Assembly: GCF_937870815.1 (NCBI RefSeq)
Contig: NZ_CALMZS010000198.1
Location: 1 to 44,553, forward strand
Direction: 5' to 3'
Length of the DNA: 44,553 nt
Source of the DNA: an uncultured Brevundimonas sp.
GTDB lineage: Bacteria; Pseudomonadota; Alphaproteobacteria; Caulobacterales; Caulobacteraceae
Part shown: positions 24,404 through 34,585 of the stretch, in pieces
How positions within the stretch are numbered: the first letter of the stretch is position 1
Layout: the number at the start of each line of letters is the position of its first letter
The notes under the pieces: model-generated
What the model was told of the DNA's origin: nothing
The model's database searches: none
Seen by the model: only the letters and a program-made list of their open reading frames with translations
Position numbers and translations under genes: made by a program

Positions 24404-24742
24404 GCCCTTCGCCTGGTTTACGCTGAAGGTCGTTCCACCGCTTCGGGCGGGGCAAAGGGCACCGGGGTTGTCCAGCGGCCCATCCTCGTGGACTCTCATG
24501 GACCCCGGTTGAGTTCGCCCGTCTTGCTGGTCGGCGTCGAGCGGGCGTTTCGCAGCCAGGGCGCTGCGGGTGTCGTCTACTCAGCCGTCCGGGGGTCCCC
24601 GGGGAGCGATGCGATCATGGCGGAGTGGTCCACCGATGTGCGCCGCGGGTCCCGGCGCGATACGTCCATGCCGCGTCATGTCCAGGCCCAGAATCCGGCC
24701 TTCGCTTGACTCGGTGCCGTCACGGGCGTGCAATAAGGAGGC
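24404..24742. other. 339 bases without a clear gene
   Basis: Only short, low-quality frames occur. The last 40 bases hold an AAGGAGG ribosome-binding site for the next gene. A TTGACT/TGCAAT pair near 24706-24734 would start transcription inside that site, so it is not a convincing promoter for it. Confidence 0.5.
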
Positions 24743-25105
24743 ATGTGGAACCTGGTTCGCACCCTTCTGTTCGCCCTCGCGATGGCCGGCTTTGTCGGCC
24801 AGTCGTCGGCGCATGCCACGCCGTTTGAGGCTTTCGAGGCAACCGGCGTCATGGCGGAGATGGACTGCGCCGAGATGATGGTGATGACGGACGATACGGC
24901 GGGGAAGGGGATGGCTCCCTGCAGCGAGATGACGCCCGACTGTATCGCCAAGATGGGATGCGCCGCTGTCGCGGCCCCCGTTCCGCCGGCACCGGCCCTG
25001 TCTCGTCCGATGGCGCCGAACGCGATGAAGTTCGCCACCGCGAACGTCGTCCGGAAGGGGGCTGGGCCGCTCCCTCTCAAGGATCCGCCGAAACCGCTGG
25101 CGTAG
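24743..25105 (+). CDS. small secreted Met/Cys-containing protein
   Basis: I do not recognise this 120-residue protein. It has a Sec signal (LVRTLLFALAMAGFVGQSSAHA), then a Met/Cys-rich region (about residues 36-75, with MDCAEMMVM, CSEM, CIAKMGC) and a Pro-rich end. The four Cys and many Met suggest a periplasmic metal-binding or redox role. An AAGGAGG site precedes the ATG by 3 bases. It sits 121 bases ahead of the cus genes on the same strand and could be their leader gene. Function is inferred from composition and location only. Confidence 0.6.
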   Translation: MWNLVRTLLFALAMAGFVGQSSAHATPFEAFEATGVMAEMDCAEMMVMTDDTAGKGMAPCSEMTPDCIAKMGCAAVAAPVPPAPALSRPMAPNAMKFATANVVRKGAGPLPLKDPPKPLA

Positions 25106-25226
25106 ACCGCTTTCGCTGATTGGAAGACCGTGCGCGCCGCTTCGCGGCCGCAGTGTTCCCTGATCCATTGAGCTCTACGCCTGTGTCTCGACCCGCGAGT
25201 CGACCGGGCGGATTCCGAGGAATTCC

Positions 25227-26585
25227 ATGACCTTTCGTTTGAGGCCGGCGCTACGCATCCCTGCGTACCCGACGCCGCCCGACGCCCTGCCGTCCATCGC
25301 CCTCAAGCGAGCCACGGCTCCGGACATACAAACAGACGTCGCAGCGGTTTCCCGCTGGGCATTTCTGGCCGTGTCCGTCCTGATCCTGGCCGCCGGCACC
25401 GGGCCGGCCCGGGCCGAGCCACAGACGTTCGAAGAGGCCTTGGCGCGCGCCGCCGCTGATGCGCCCGGCCTGAGAGCCGGGGCGCTTGGCGTGGAGGCGG
25501 CGCAAGCCTCAGCTGAAGCCGCCGGGCGACTGCCGGATCCACGTCTGAAATTCGGTCTCAACGGCTTCCCCGTCACGGGCCCCTCAGCGGGGCGCTTCGA
25601 CGAGGTCATGATGACCAATGTCCAGGTCGGACTACAGCAGGACGTGCCCAGTCGTGCGCGGCGTCGCGCCGAACGCGGCATCGCCCGGGCGGACATCAAC
25701 GTGGCCCGGGCCCGTGAGGACATCGCCCTGTGGCAGGTCCGGGTCGCGACCGGCCAGGCCTGGATCGATCTCCACTATGCCGAACGACGCCTGGAGGTGC
25801 TGGACGACCTGCTCGCCTCGCTTGAACCCCTGTGGGAGACCGCGCCCTCGGGCGTCGCCTCGGGGGCCAGTCGACCGGCTCAAATTCTGGGGCCCGTCGA
25901 ACTGCGCGCCGCCCTCGACGATCGGCGCGATGGGTTGCGCGCGGATCTGGCGCGGGCGCGAGCGGAACTGTCCCGCTGGACCGGCGATCCGGTTCCGAGC
26001 GCCAGTGGTCCGCCTCCCGCCATCGATCTTGAGCCTGGAGCCTTCGATGTCGATCTCAACGGACTGCCGGCGCTACGCGCTTACGCCGCCTTTAGTGACC
26101 GGGCCGAGGCGGATCTCGATCTGGCCCGCGCCGGCCGCCGCCCCGACTGGTCGTTCGAAGCCAGCTACGCCCGTCGGGATCCGATGTTCGGCGATCTGGT
26201 CTCTGTCGGGGCGAGCGTGCGGCTTCCGCTGTTCCAGTCCAGCCGGCAGGAGCCGGTGATCGCGGCGCGCGCCGCCGACGCCCGGCGTGTCGACGCCGAA
26301 CAGGAGGCTGCTGAGCGGCAATGGACGGCGATGCTGCGAGGTGACCTCGCCGACTATGAGGTCGCGCGAACCCGGTGGATCCGGGCACGGGACGTGGTTC
26401 TGCCCAATCTGCGCACCCGCGCCGATCTCGAAACCGCCAGCTACGGCGCGGGCCGGGCCGGGATCATGGATGTGCTCGACGCCTTCACCGCCCTGGCCAA
26501 CGCCCGGCTGGACGCCCTCGACAAGGAGGCTGACGTGGCGCGCCGCGCCGTCGGCTTCACCCTGACCTACAGGAGCGACCAATGA
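25227..26585 (+). CDS. cusC: CusC-like outer-membrane efflux protein (TolC family)
   Basis: This 452-residue TolC-family channel is the outer-membrane part of a Cu/Ag RND system. It has a helical hydrophobic signal (about residues 45-62) after an unusual 44-residue leader, and two TolC repeats, seen in QTFEEALARAAADAPGLRAG and in the coiled-coil segments such as ARDVVLPNLRTRADLET and the C-terminal FTALANARLDALDKEADV. An in-frame start nearer the signal may be the true one, because the first 40 residues look uncharacteristic. It overlaps cusB by 4 bases. The order cusC-cusB-cusA supports the name. Confidence 0.88.
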   Translation: MTFRLRPALRIPAYPTPPDALPSIALKRATAPDIQTDVAAVSRWAFLAVSVLILAAGTGPARAEPQTFEEALARAAADAPGLRAGALGVEAAQASAEAAGRLPDPRLKFGLNGFPVTGPSAGRFDEVMMTNVQVGLQQDVPSRARRRAERGIARADINVARAREDIALWQVRVATGQAWIDLHYAERRLEVLDDLLASLEPLWETAPSGVASGASRPAQILGPVELRAALDDRRDGLRADLARARAELSRWTGDPVPSASGPPPAIDLEPGAFDVDLNGLPALRAYAAFSDRAEADLDLARAGRRPDWSFEASYARRDPMFGDLVSVGASVRLPLFQSSRQEPVIAARAADARRVDAEQEAAERQWTAMLRGDLADYEVARTRWIRARDVVLPNLRTRADLETASYGAGRAGIMDVLDAFTALANARLDALDKEADVARRAVGFTLTYRSDQ

Positions 26586-28066
26586 TCCGGTTTGAGCGCA
26601 AAAACCTTCGCCTTGCCGCCGCCGCGGCCGGACTGGTGCTCCTCGGCGGTGTCGCCGCTCTGGGGCTGACGCGGCTGGGAGGAGGGGGCGACGCGTCCGT
26701 TCCCGCCGCGGGCGAGCGTGAGGTGCTCTACTGGTACGACCCGATGGTCCCTGCCCAGAAGTTCGACAAGCCCGGCAAGTCGCCGTTCATGGATATGCAG
26801 CTGGTGCCGCGCTATGCCGATGACGCGGCAGGCGCGGCGGCGGGGGTTCGCATTGACGCGGCCCTGACCCAGAACCTCGGCGTCCGCTTCGCCACGGTCC
26901 GATCGGGAACCCTCGATGGCGATCTGACCGCCAGCGCGGTGGTAGATTACAACGAGCGCGACGTCGCCGTGGTGCAATCGCGCGCCAGCGGCTTTGTTCA
27001 AAGGGTCTACGGACGCGCGCCCGGCGACGTCATCTCCAGCGGTGCCCCCCTAGCCGACCTTCTGGTCCCCGACTGGGGAGGAGCCCAGCTCGAATACCTC
27101 GCGGTCCGGCGCACCGATGACGCCGCCCTGATCCAGGCGGCGCGGCAACGGTTGCTGCTGCTCGGCATGCCGGAGTCCCTGATCGCGGCGGTCGAGCGCT
27201 CGGGCCGTCCGCGCACCACGGTGACCGTCACCAGTCCGATCGGCGGGGTCATTCGCACCCTCGGCGTGCGTGCGGGCATGACGGTGCCGGCGGGTCTGAC
27301 CCTGGCCGAAGTCAACGGCCTGTCGACCGTCTGGCTCAACGCCGCTGTACCCGAGACCCTCGGCGGCCAGCTACGGGTCGGGCGTGCGGTCGAAGTGACC
27401 CTCGCGGCCTTCCCCGGGGAGCGCATGACCGGTCGTCTGATCGCCCTGCTGCCCGAGGTGGCGAGCGACAGCCGGACCCTGACCGCGCGGATCGAATTGC
27501 GAAACCCGGGCGGTCGTCTTCGTCCCGGCATGTACGGACAGATCACCTTCGGCGGCTCCACAACACCGGCCCTGTTGGTGCCGTCGGAAGCGGTGATCCG
27601 AACGGGTCAGCGCAATCTTGTGATGCTGGCGGCGGAGGGCGGACGCTATCAGCCGGCCGAGGTCCGGGTTGGGCGCGAGGGCGGGGGGCAGACCGAGATT
27701 CTCGCCGGTCTGCGCGAGGGCGAGCGGGTCGTCGCCTCGGGCCAGTTCCTGTTCGATTCCGAGGCCAGCCTGTCGGGCGTCACGGCACGGCCCATTGCCC
27801 CGGCCGGTGAGACGGCAGCGACCGTCTCGGCACCCGCGACCTACCGCACCAGCGGCCGGGTGCAGTCGATCGCGGGGCGTTCGATCACCCTGGCTCATGG
27901 GGCGGTGCCGGCGCTTCAGTGGCCGGCGATGACCATGACCTTCGCCCTCGCCGAGCCGGTCAGGCTTGAAGGGGTCGCGGTCGGCAGTCAGGTCGAGTTC
28001 GCCTTCGACATGGTCGGGGGCAAACCCACCATCCGAAGCCTGACCCGCCGTGAGGCGGGCCAGTGA
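26582..28066 (+). CDS. cusB: CusB periplasmic adaptor fused to a CusF domain
   Basis: This 494-residue membrane fusion protein links CusA to CusC. It starts with a signal anchor (residues 8-29), followed by a metal-binding motif ([20 protein letters not shown] with further Met), then barrel-sandwich and beta-barrel domains (about 100-340). At the C-terminus is a CusF-type domain (about residues 415-490) with all four Cu(I) ligands at their standard spacing: H439, W447, M450 and M452 (WPAMTM). E. coli CusF has H36, W44, M47 and M49. The stop overlaps the cusA GTG start. So one polypeptide carries both adaptor and copper chaperone. Confidence 0.95.
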   Translation: MIRFERKNLRLAAAAAGLVLLGGVAALGLTRLGGGGDASVPAAGEREVLYWYDPMVPAQKFDKPGKSPFMDMQLVPRYADDAAGAAAGVRIDAALTQNLGVRFATVRSGTLDGDLTASAVVDYNERDVAVVQSRASGFVQRVYGRAPGDVISSGAPLADLLVPDWGGAQLEYLAVRRTDDAALIQAARQRLLLLGMPESLIAAVERSGRPRTTVTVTSPIGGVIRTLGVRAGMTVPAGLTLAEVNGLSTVWLNAAVPETLGGQLRVGRAVEVTLAAFPGERMTGRLIALLPEVASDSRTLTARIELRNPGGRLRPGMYGQITFGGSTTPALLVPSEAVIRTGQRNLVMLAAEGGRYQPAEVRVGREGGGQTEILAGLREGERVVASGQFLFDSEASLSGVTARPIAPAGETAATVSAPATYRTSGRVQSIAGRSITLAHGAVPALQWPAMTMTFALAEPVRLEGVAVGSQVEFAFDMVGGKPTIRSLTRREAGQ

Positions 28067-31000
28067 TCGCCGCCATCATTCGCGCCTCGGTCAAGGCGCG
28101 CTTCCTCGTCCTGCTGGCCGCCTTTGCCCTGGTCGCCGCCGGCCTCTGGGCCGTGCGCAACACGCCGGTGGACGCCCTGCCGGACCTGTCCGACGTGCAG
28201 GTGATTATCCGTACCTCCTACCCCGGCCAGGCCCCGCAGATCGTCGAAAACCAGGTCACCTATCCGCTGGCGACCACCATGCTGTCGGTGCCCGGCGCCC
28301 GAACGGTGCGGGGCTATTCCTTCTTCGGCGACAGCTATGTCTATGTGCTGTTCGAGGACGGCACCGACCTGTACTGGGCCCGCTCGCGGGTGCTGGAATA
28401 CCTCAGCCAGGTCCAGGCTCGCCTGCCCGACACCGCCCGCCCCGCGTTGGGGCCGGACGCCACCGGCGTCGGCTGGGTCTATGAATACGCGCTGGTCGAC
28501 CGCACGGGTCAGCATGATCTGTCGCAACTGCGCAGTCTGCAGGACTGGTTCCTGCGCTACGAACTCAAGACGGTCCCGGGCGTGGCCGAGGTCGCCAGTA
28601 TCGGCGGCATGGTGCGGCAGTATCAGGTGGTGCTCGATCCGGCCAAACTGGCCGGGTATGGCGTCACGCATCAGCAGGTCGTGGCGGCGATCCGGCAGGG
28701 CAACGGCGAGGCCGGCGGGTCTGTCATGGAGCTGGCCGAGACCGAATATATCGTTCGCGCCAACGGCTATCTGACCACATTGGATGACTTCCGCGCGGTG
28801 CCGATCCGCACGGCTGCCGGCGGGGTGCCGGTTCAGCTGGGCGATGTGGCCACGGTCCAGATCGGACCGGAGATGCGACGCGGCATCGCCGAGCTGAACG
28901 GCGAGGGCGAGGTGGCCGGCGGCGTGGTGATCCTGCGCTCGGGCGGAAATGCGCGGGAAACGATCACCGCGGTGCGCGAGCGGCTGGAAACCCTCAAGGC
29001 CGGCCTTCCAGCCGGGGTCGAGGTGGTGACGGTCTACGACCGTTCGCAGCTGATCGATCGCGCGATCGAAAACCTCAGCACCAAGCTGCTCGAGGAGTTC
29101 TTCGTCGTCGCCCTGGTTTGCGGCCTGTTCCTTTGGCACGCGCGCTCGGCCCTGGTCGCCATTATCACCCTGCCGCTGGGGGTGCTGGCGGCCTTCATCC
29201 TGATGCATCTGCAAGGCGTCAACGCCAACATCATGTCGCTGGGCGGCATCGCCATTGCCGTCGGGGCCATGGTCGATGCGGCCGTGGTCATGATCGAGAA
29301 CGCCCACAAACATATCGAGCGATGGGAACACGATCATCCCGATGAACGGCTGGCCGGCGAGGCCCGCTGGCGGGTCATCACCGAGGCGGCGGCCGAGGTC
29401 GGGCCGGCCTTGTTCCTCAGTCTGGTGATCATCACCCTGTCGTTCATTCCAGTCTTCACCCTGCAGGCCCAGGAGGGCCGACTGTTCGCGCCGCTGGCCT
29501 TCACCAAGAGCTATGCCATGGCGGCGGCGGCGATCCTGTCGATCACCCTCGTGCCGGTGCTGATGGGCTATCTGATCCGTGGGCGGATTCCGGCCGAGCA
29601 GAGCAATCCGATCAACCGCTGGCTGACCTACATCTACCGGCGGCCGCTCGACTGGGTGCTGCACCGTCCCCGCGCCACCCTGCTGATCGCGCTGGCGGTG
29701 TTCGCCACCTCGGCCTGGCCGATCAGCCAGCTGGGCGGCGAGTTCATGCCGCCGATGGACGAGGGCGATCTGCTCTACATGCCGACCGCCCTTCCGGGAC
29801 TGTCAGCGGCGAAGGCCTCCGAACTGCTGCAACAGACCGACCGGATGATCCGCACCGTGCCGGAGGTGGAGACCGTGTTCGGCAAGGCCGGGCGGGCCGA
29901 TACGGCGACCGATCCGGCCCCGCTGGTGATGTTCGAGACCACGATCCGCTTCAAGCCACGTGACCAGTGGCGACCCGGAATGACGCCGGAGAAGCTGGTC
30001 GAGGCACTGGATCAGGCGGTGCGCGTGCCCGGCCTGGCCAACATCTGGGTGCCGCCGATCCGCAACCGCATCGATATGCTGGCCACCGGCATCAAGAGCC
30101 CGGTCGGGGTCAAGGTCTCGGGGGCTGATCTTCAGGCCATCGACCGCATCGCGGCCGAGGTCGAGGCGGTGGCCAAGACCGTGCCGGGCGTCAGTTCGGC
30201 CCTGGCCGAACGGCTGACCGGCGGGCGCTATATCGATATCGACATCGATCGACAGGCGGCCGGCCGTTACGGTCTCAATATCGCGGACGTGCAGAGCATC
30301 GTCGCCGGGGCCGTCGGAGGCGAGACCATCGGCCAGACGGTCGAGGGGCTGGCCCGCTATCCGATCAGCGTCCGCTATCCGCGCGAGATCCGCGACAGCC
30401 TGTCCGAACTTCGCGCCCTGCCGGTGCTGACGCCCTCGGGCCAGCAGATAACCCTCGGCACGGTCGCGGACCTGCAGGTCACGGACGGTCCGCCGATGCT
30501 GAAGTCGGAGAACGGCCGCCCTACCACCTGGGTCTATATCGATGTCCGCGGCCGCGACCTGGCCTCGGTGGTCGGCGATCTGCAGACGGCGGTGGCGGAC
30601 AAGGTGACGCTGACCCCGGGCGTGAGCATCGCCTACTCCGGGCAGTTCGAATATCTGACCCGCGCGGCCGAGCGGCTGAAGATCGTGGTGCCGGCCACCC
30701 TGCTGATCATCTTCGTCCTGCTGTATCTGACCTTCGGCCGTTTCGACGAGGCGGCCCTGATCATGGCCACCCTGCCGTTCGCCCTGACCGGCGGTGTGTG
30801 GCTTCTCTATCTGCTCGGCTATCACCAGTCCGTCGCCACCGGGGTCGGCTTCATCGCCCTGGCCGGGCTGTCGGCCGAGTTCGGGGTGGTGATGCTGATC
30901 TATCTGAAGACCGCGCTCAACGACCGGGGCCCCAATCCGGGGCCCGTTGAGGTCGAGAACGCCGTCCGTGACGGTGCGCTGCTGCGGGTCCGACCCAAGG

Positions 31001-31212
31001 CCATGACCGTGGCGGTGATCCTGGCCGGTCTCTTCCCGATCCTGATCGGCCACGGCGCCGGTTCGGAGGTGATGAGCCGCATCGCCGCCCCGGTCATCGG
31101 CGGCATGCTGACGGCACCATTGCTGTCCATGCTCGTTATTCCCGCAGGCTATCTGCTGCTGAGACGTCGCAGGTCTCGTTCGAACACATCAGCCCAAGGA
31201 GAATCACCATGA
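28063..31212 (+). CDS. cusA: CusA Cu(I)/Ag(I) RND efflux pump
   Basis: This 1049-residue inner-membrane proton antiporter exports Cu(I) and Ag(I) to the outside. The three methionines of the CusA binding site fall at the same numbers as in E. coli: M573 (in LYMPTALPG), M623 (in VMFETT) and M672 (in [11 protein letters not shown]). The helix 4 motif [21 protein letters not shown] is the Cu/Ag type HME4, unlike the pump at base 1. Twelve helices and two porter loops are complete. The start is a GTG overlapping the cusB stop, so translation is coupled. It ends beside the CusF gene, with a 4-base overlap. Confidence 0.96.
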   Translation: MIAAIIRASVKARFLVLLAAFALVAAGLWAVRNTPVDALPDLSDVQVIIRTSYPGQAPQIVENQVTYPLATTMLSVPGARTVRGYSFFGDSYVYVLFEDGTDLYWARSRVLEYLSQVQARLPDTARPALGPDATGVGWVYEYALVDRTGQHDLSQLRSLQDWFLRYELKTVPGVAEVASIGGMVRQYQVVLDPAKLAGYGVTHQQVVAAIRQGNGEAGGSVMELAETEYIVRANGYLTTLDDFRAVPIRTAAGGVPVQLGDVATVQIGPEMRRGIAELNGEGEVAGGVVILRSGGNARETITAVRERLETLKAGLPAGVEVVTVYDRSQLIDRAIENLSTKLLEEFFVVALVCGLFLWHARSALVAIITLPLGVLAAFILMHLQGVNANIMSLGGIAIAVGAMVDAAVVMIENAHKHIERWEHDHPDERLAGEARWRVITEAAAEVGPALFLSLVIITLSFIPVFTLQAQEGRLFAPLAFTKSYAMAAAAILSITLVPVLMGYLIRGRIPAEQSNPINRWLTYIYRRPLDWVLHRPRATLLIALAVFATSAWPISQLGGEFMPPMDEGDLLYMPTALPGLSAAKASELLQQTDRMIRTVPEVETVFGKAGRADTATDPAPLVMFETTIRFKPRDQWRPGMTPEKLVEALDQAVRVPGLANIWVPPIRNRIDMLATGIKSPVGVKVSGADLQAIDRIAAEVEAVAKTVPGVSSALAERLTGGRYIDIDIDRQAAGRYGLNIADVQSIVAGAVGGETIGQTVEGLARYPISVRYPREIRDSLSELRALPVLTPSGQQITLGTVADLQVTDGPPMLKSENGRPTTWVYIDVRGRDLASVVGDLQTAVADKVTLTPGVSIAYSGQFEYLTRAAERLKIVVPATLLIIFVLLYLTFGRFDEAALIMATLPFALTGGVWLLYLLGYHQSVATGVGFIALAGLSAEFGVVMLIYLKTALNDRGPNPGPVEVENAVRDGALLRVRPKAMTVAVILAGLFPILIGHGAGSEVMSRIAAPVIGGMLTAPLLSMLVIPAGYLLLRRRRSRSNTSAQGESP

Positions 31213-31586
31213 ATCGCGCCCTGATCCTGTCGGCCGCCGCCGCCCTCGGCTTGAGCGCCTGCGGTCAATCCGAGACCGCGCCGCCTGCCGAGCCGGCACC
31301 CGCTGCTGAAATGCCGATGGCGACGGACATGTCCGGCATGCCGATGGCGGGAGGGCAGGCCGCCATGACCGGTGCCGGCACAGGCACGATCACGGCTGTC
31401 GATGCCTCGGCCGGCACGGTCACCATCGATCATGGCGCGATCCCGGGTGTGGGCTGGCCGGCCATGGCCATGACCTTCACGGCGCCGGCCGCTGTGCTGG
31501 CGGACGCCAGGGTTGGAGACCGGGTCGCCTTCGACGTCTCGGTGCATGACGGGGTCAATGAGGTCACCGCCCTGCGCGCGCAGTAG
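31209..31586 (+). CDS. cusF: CusF-like periplasmic copper-binding lipoprotein
   Basis: This 125-residue protein has a lipobox (LSAC) and should be membrane-anchored. After a Pro/Met-rich linker ([15 protein letters not shown]) comes a CusF fold of about 75 residues. The four ligands are H75, W83, M86 and M88, at the same spacing as in CusB's fused domain. CusF delivers Cu(I) to CusA/CusB. It overlaps the cusA stop by 4 bases with an AAGGAG site. It is a second CusF copy, since the adaptor already has one. Confidence 0.93.
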   Translation: MNRALILSAAAALGLSACGQSETAPPAEPAPAAEMPMATDMSGMPMAGGQAAMTGAGTGTITAVDASAGTVTIDHGAIPGVGWPAMAMTFTAPAAVLADARVGDRVAFDVSVHDGVNEVTALRAQ

Positions 31587-31649
31587 TCGGACGCCTGGCC
31601 CCGGGCGGAATGTCCGTCGCAGGACGGGCCTGAACGAGGAAGAAGAGCG

Positions 31650-31772
31650 ATGATGGATGGAAATGGAATGGGCTGGATGATGGGCGGCATGGGGCTGGTC
31701 AGCCTCCTGGTGATTGTTGGTCTGGTGCTGGCGATCGCGGCCCTGATCAAATATCTGCGAGGGCGCGGCTGA
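31650..31772 (+). CDS. 40-residue Met-rich membrane peptide
   Basis: This small reading frame (31650-31772) encodes 40 residues: a Met/Gly-rich start (MMDGNGMGWMMGGMG) and one hydrophobic helix (LVSLLVIVGLVLAIAALI) with a basic tail. A purine-rich GAGGAAGAAGAG site precedes the ATG, and its stop overlaps the next start as ATGA, so it is very likely expressed. Small Met-rich single-helix proteins are common in copper loci. Function unknown; an accessory to CusA or a copper-binding membrane peptide is plausible. Confidence 0.78.
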   Translation: MMDGNGMGWMMGGMGLVSLLVIVGLVLAIAALIKYLRGRG

Positions 31773-34321
31773 TGGCGACGCCGGCCAGCGATCGGCCGGT
31801 CGTCATCGTCACCGGCTCCAGCGGGTTCATCGGCTCGGCCCTGGTCAAACGTCTGGCCAAACGGTTCCGGGTGATCGGTTTCGACCGCGACCTGCCGCCC
31901 CATCCGCCCGCTGACGCCGAATGCGTCTGCATCGACCTGGCGGATGACGCGAGCGTCGAGGCGGCGTTCGACCGGGTGCGGACGGGATACGGTCGCAAGA
32001 TCGCTTCGGTCATCCATCTGGCGGCCTTCTTCGATCTCAGTGGCAAACCCGATCCGCGCTACGAGGCGGTGACAGTGCGCGGAACCGGCCGCCTCCTGGA
32101 CGCTCTCCAGGCCTTCGACGTCGAGCAGTTCGTCTTCTCCAGCACCATGCTGGTGCACCAGCCGACGGAGCCGGGCCGGCCGATCGACGAAACCGCGCCT
32201 CTCGACGCGAGTCTGCCCTATCGCGAATCCAAGGTTCTCACCGAGGCCTTGATCCGCGAAAAACGCGGCAAAATTTCCGCCGTCTTCCTGCGGCCGGCCG
32301 GGATCTATGACGACGGCGGTCACTCTGCCTTCCTGGCCCAGCAAATCGCCCGCATCTACGAGAAACGGGCCAGCGCGCGGGTCTATCCGGGCAATCTGGC
32401 TACCGGCCAGCCCTCCCTGCACCTCGATGATCTGATGACCGCCATCGCTCGGGTGATCGATCGACGCGAGGATCTTCCAGAGGTCTTCCCGGTCCTGCTC
32501 GGCGAGACCGATGTCATGACCTATGACGAAATCCAGCGCGATCTGGGTCGGCTGATCCATGACGAGGCATGGGAGACCCTCTCCATTCCCAAGGCCGCCG
32601 CCAAGGCGGGGGCCTGGGCTGAAACCGCAGTCTTCGACGAGGACGGTTTCATCCGGCCCTGGATGGTCGACATCTCCGGAGACCACTATGAGCTCGACCT
32701 GACCGCAGCGCGAACCCATCTGGGCTGGTCTCCAAAACATTCACTTCGCAAGAGCCTGCCGGCCATCGTCGCCGGGCTGAAGGCCGACCCATTCGCCTGG
32801 TACCAGGCCAACCGGCTCAACGCGGCGCGGGTCGCCGATGACAAGGTCGAGGCGGCGGCGTCGCGGGCCCACGCCATGAAGCCGGCGGAACACAGCCGGA
32901 TGCTCGCCGACCACGCCCGTTCGATGCGCGGTATGCATTTCGACATGCTGTGGGTGCATTGGCTGACCATGGGGCTGGGCCTGTGGCTGGCGACGGTTCC
33001 CTTGATCTTCGGCGTCTTCACCCAGACCGAATTCTCGACCGCCATCCTGGCGGTCACCGAGGACCGGAACCTGTGGGCGCCCGCCCTTCGCAATGCCCTG
33101 AGCGGCTGGAACGACGTGATCTGCGGCGTGCTGATCATGGTCTTCGCCGGATTGTCCATGTCGCCCAGGGGCGGTTGGGCTCAATGGGCCAATGCCGTGA
33201 TCGGTATCTGGCTGCTCGGCGCCTCCATCCTGTTCTGGACGCCGAGCGCGGCCATATACAGCAACGATATGCTGGTCGGCGCCCTGGTGGTGGCCCTGAC
33301 CATCCTGATCCCGATGATGCCCGGGATGAGCATGGAAGGGATGATGGACGAGACCGACACTCCGCCGGGCTGGAGCTACTGTCCCTCGACCTACCTCCAG
33401 CGCGTGCCGATCATCGCTCTTGGCCTGATCGGTCTCGTGCTGTCACGGATCCTTACCGCCTATCAGCTGGGCCACATCGACGCGGTCTGGGAGCCGTTCT
33501 TCAATGTTCCCGGACCGCTCAACGGAACCGAGCACATCATCACCTCCGACATGTCCAAGGCCTGGCCGGTGGCCGACGGCGGAGTCGGGACCATCACCTA
33601 TATGATCGAGATCCTGATGGGGGCCATGGGCGGCCGGGCGCGCTGGCGCACCATGCCCTGGATGGTGCTGTTGTTCGGCATCGTCGTGGTGCCGCTCGGC
33701 GTGGTCAGCATCTATTTCATCATCGCCCAGCCGATTGTCATCGGGACATATTGCACCCTGTGCATCGCGGCGGGCGTCGCCATGCTGGTCATGATTCCCT
33801 ATTCGCTCGACGAACTGGTGGCCATGGGACAGTTCATGGTGCTGAACACCCGCCGGGGACGGCCCTTCTGGCGCGCCTTCTTCCGCGGCGATGACCTGCC
33901 CGGAGGGACGATCGATCGCCGCCCCGGCTTCGCGCACAGCCTCCCGGCCGCCGCCGCCTCGGCGCTGCGCGGCGTCAACGCGCCATGGACCCTGGTGGTT
34001 TGTGCCGGACTTGGGGTCTGGTTGATGTTCTCACGACTGGTCTTCGGCGGGGCCCCACCCCTGGCTGACACGGACCATCTGATCGGAGCCCTGATCATTA
34101 CCGTGTCGGTGATCGCCATGGCCGAGGTGGCGCGCCCCCTCCGTTTCCTCAATCTCGTGCTCGCGGCCGGGCTGGTCGTCACGCCCTGGGTCCTGGGGGG
34201 CGGAACGGTCGCCGGTGGTCTGTCCGATACGCTCGTGGGCCTGGTCGTCGCGGGGCTCAGCCTGCCGCGTGGACGTCGTAGCCAGGAGCATTACGGGTCC
34301 TGGGATCGCTTCATCATCTAG
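31772..34321 (+). CDS. epimerase (SDR) fused to SPW-like and VKOR-like membrane domains
   Basis: This 849-residue protein has three parts. Residues 8 to about 340 form an extended short-chain dehydrogenase domain: the dinucleotide motif VTGSSGFIGSALV and the YxxxK pair Y150/K154 (YRESK). From about 375 to 510 is a four-helix SPW-like region (LRNALSGWNDVICGV). The rest, about 530 to 849, is membrane sequence with TYCTLC (C661 and C664), the CxxC of VKOR-type thiol oxidoreductases. It is translationally coupled to the preceding 40-residue peptide. The combined architecture suggests a membrane redox enzyme for thiols or quinones, inferred from the parts. Its start fits the overlap with the peptide. 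Confidence 0.85.
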   Translation: MATPASDRPVVIVTGSSGFIGSALVKRLAKRFRVIGFDRDLPPHPPADAECVCIDLADDASVEAAFDRVRTGYGRKIASVIHLAAFFDLSGKPDPRYEAVTVRGTGRLLDALQAFDVEQFVFSSTMLVHQPTEPGRPIDETAPLDASLPYRESKVLTEALIREKRGKISAVFLRPAGIYDDGGHSAFLAQQIARIYEKRASARVYPGNLATGQPSLHLDDLMTAIARVIDRREDLPEVFPVLLGETDVMTYDEIQRDLGRLIHDEAWETLSIPKAAAKAGAWAETAVFDEDGFIRPWMVDISGDHYELDLTAARTHLGWSPKHSLRKSLPAIVAGLKADPFAWYQANRLNAARVADDKVEAAASRAHAMKPAEHSRMLADHARSMRGMHFDMLWVHWLTMGLGLWLATVPLIFGVFTQTEFSTAILAVTEDRNLWAPALRNALSGWNDVICGVLIMVFAGLSMSPRGGWAQWANAVIGIWLLGASILFWTPSAAIYSNDMLVGALVVALTILIPMMPGMSMEGMMDETDTPPGWSYCPSTYLQRVPIIALGLIGLVLSRILTAYQLGHIDAVWEPFFNVPGPLNGTEHIITSDMSKAWPVADGGVGTITYMIEILMGAMGGRARWRTMPWMVLLFGIVVVPLGVVSIYFIIAQPIVIGTYCTLCIAAGVAMLVMIPYSLDELVAMGQFMVLNTRRGRPFWRAFFRGDDLPGGTIDRRPGFAHSLPAAAASALRGVNAPWTLVVCAGLGVWLMFSRLVFGGAPPLADTDHLIGALIITVSVIAMAEVARPLRFLNLVLAAGLVVTPWVLGGGTVAGGLSDTLVGLVVAGLSLPRGRRSQEHYGSWDRFII

Positions 34322-34510
34322 AGACGTCTCCTCAGACCCACCCTGGACTTGCCGCGATACCCGAGGCCTTGCGTCGCCACGTTCGGGTTGGATTCGCACA
34401 GCCTGCGTGGCGCTCTCGGCGGCTCACTCACCGGTATCGGCGTCGCGTCGGGCGGCCGCCCGGAACGTGGCCCGGAGCTCAGGGTCCGGAGGGACGGCCC
34501 TTCGCCTGAT
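34322..34510. other. junction between metal cargo and element backbone
   Basis: About 190 bases between the last metal gene and the radC leader, with no convincing gene. No direct repeats or att-like sequence could be recognised by eye. Confidence 0.4.
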
Positions 34511-34585
34511 CCAGGTCCGGCCAGGGAGAGAAAGGAAGGCCGGACGGCGGGTGCTCCGTGGTGGAGCGGAGAAGGAGAGACCGCC
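34511..34585 (+). promoter_or_regulatory. structured purine-rich leader of radC
   Basis: GTCCGGCC (34515-34522) and GGCCGGAC (34538-34545) form a perfect stem around a purine-only 15-base loop. A second hairpin, GCTCC-GTGGT-GGAGC (34553-34567), lies just before the AAGGAGAG site. Similar leaders precede parB, the helicase, an SSB and gcrA. Confidence 0.55.

Noticed and set aside
24706..24734. TTGACT and TGCAAT 17 bases apart, like a housekeeping sigma promoter
   Set aside because: Transcription would start at about 24741, inside the ribosome-binding site of the 24743 gene, which would make that site useless.
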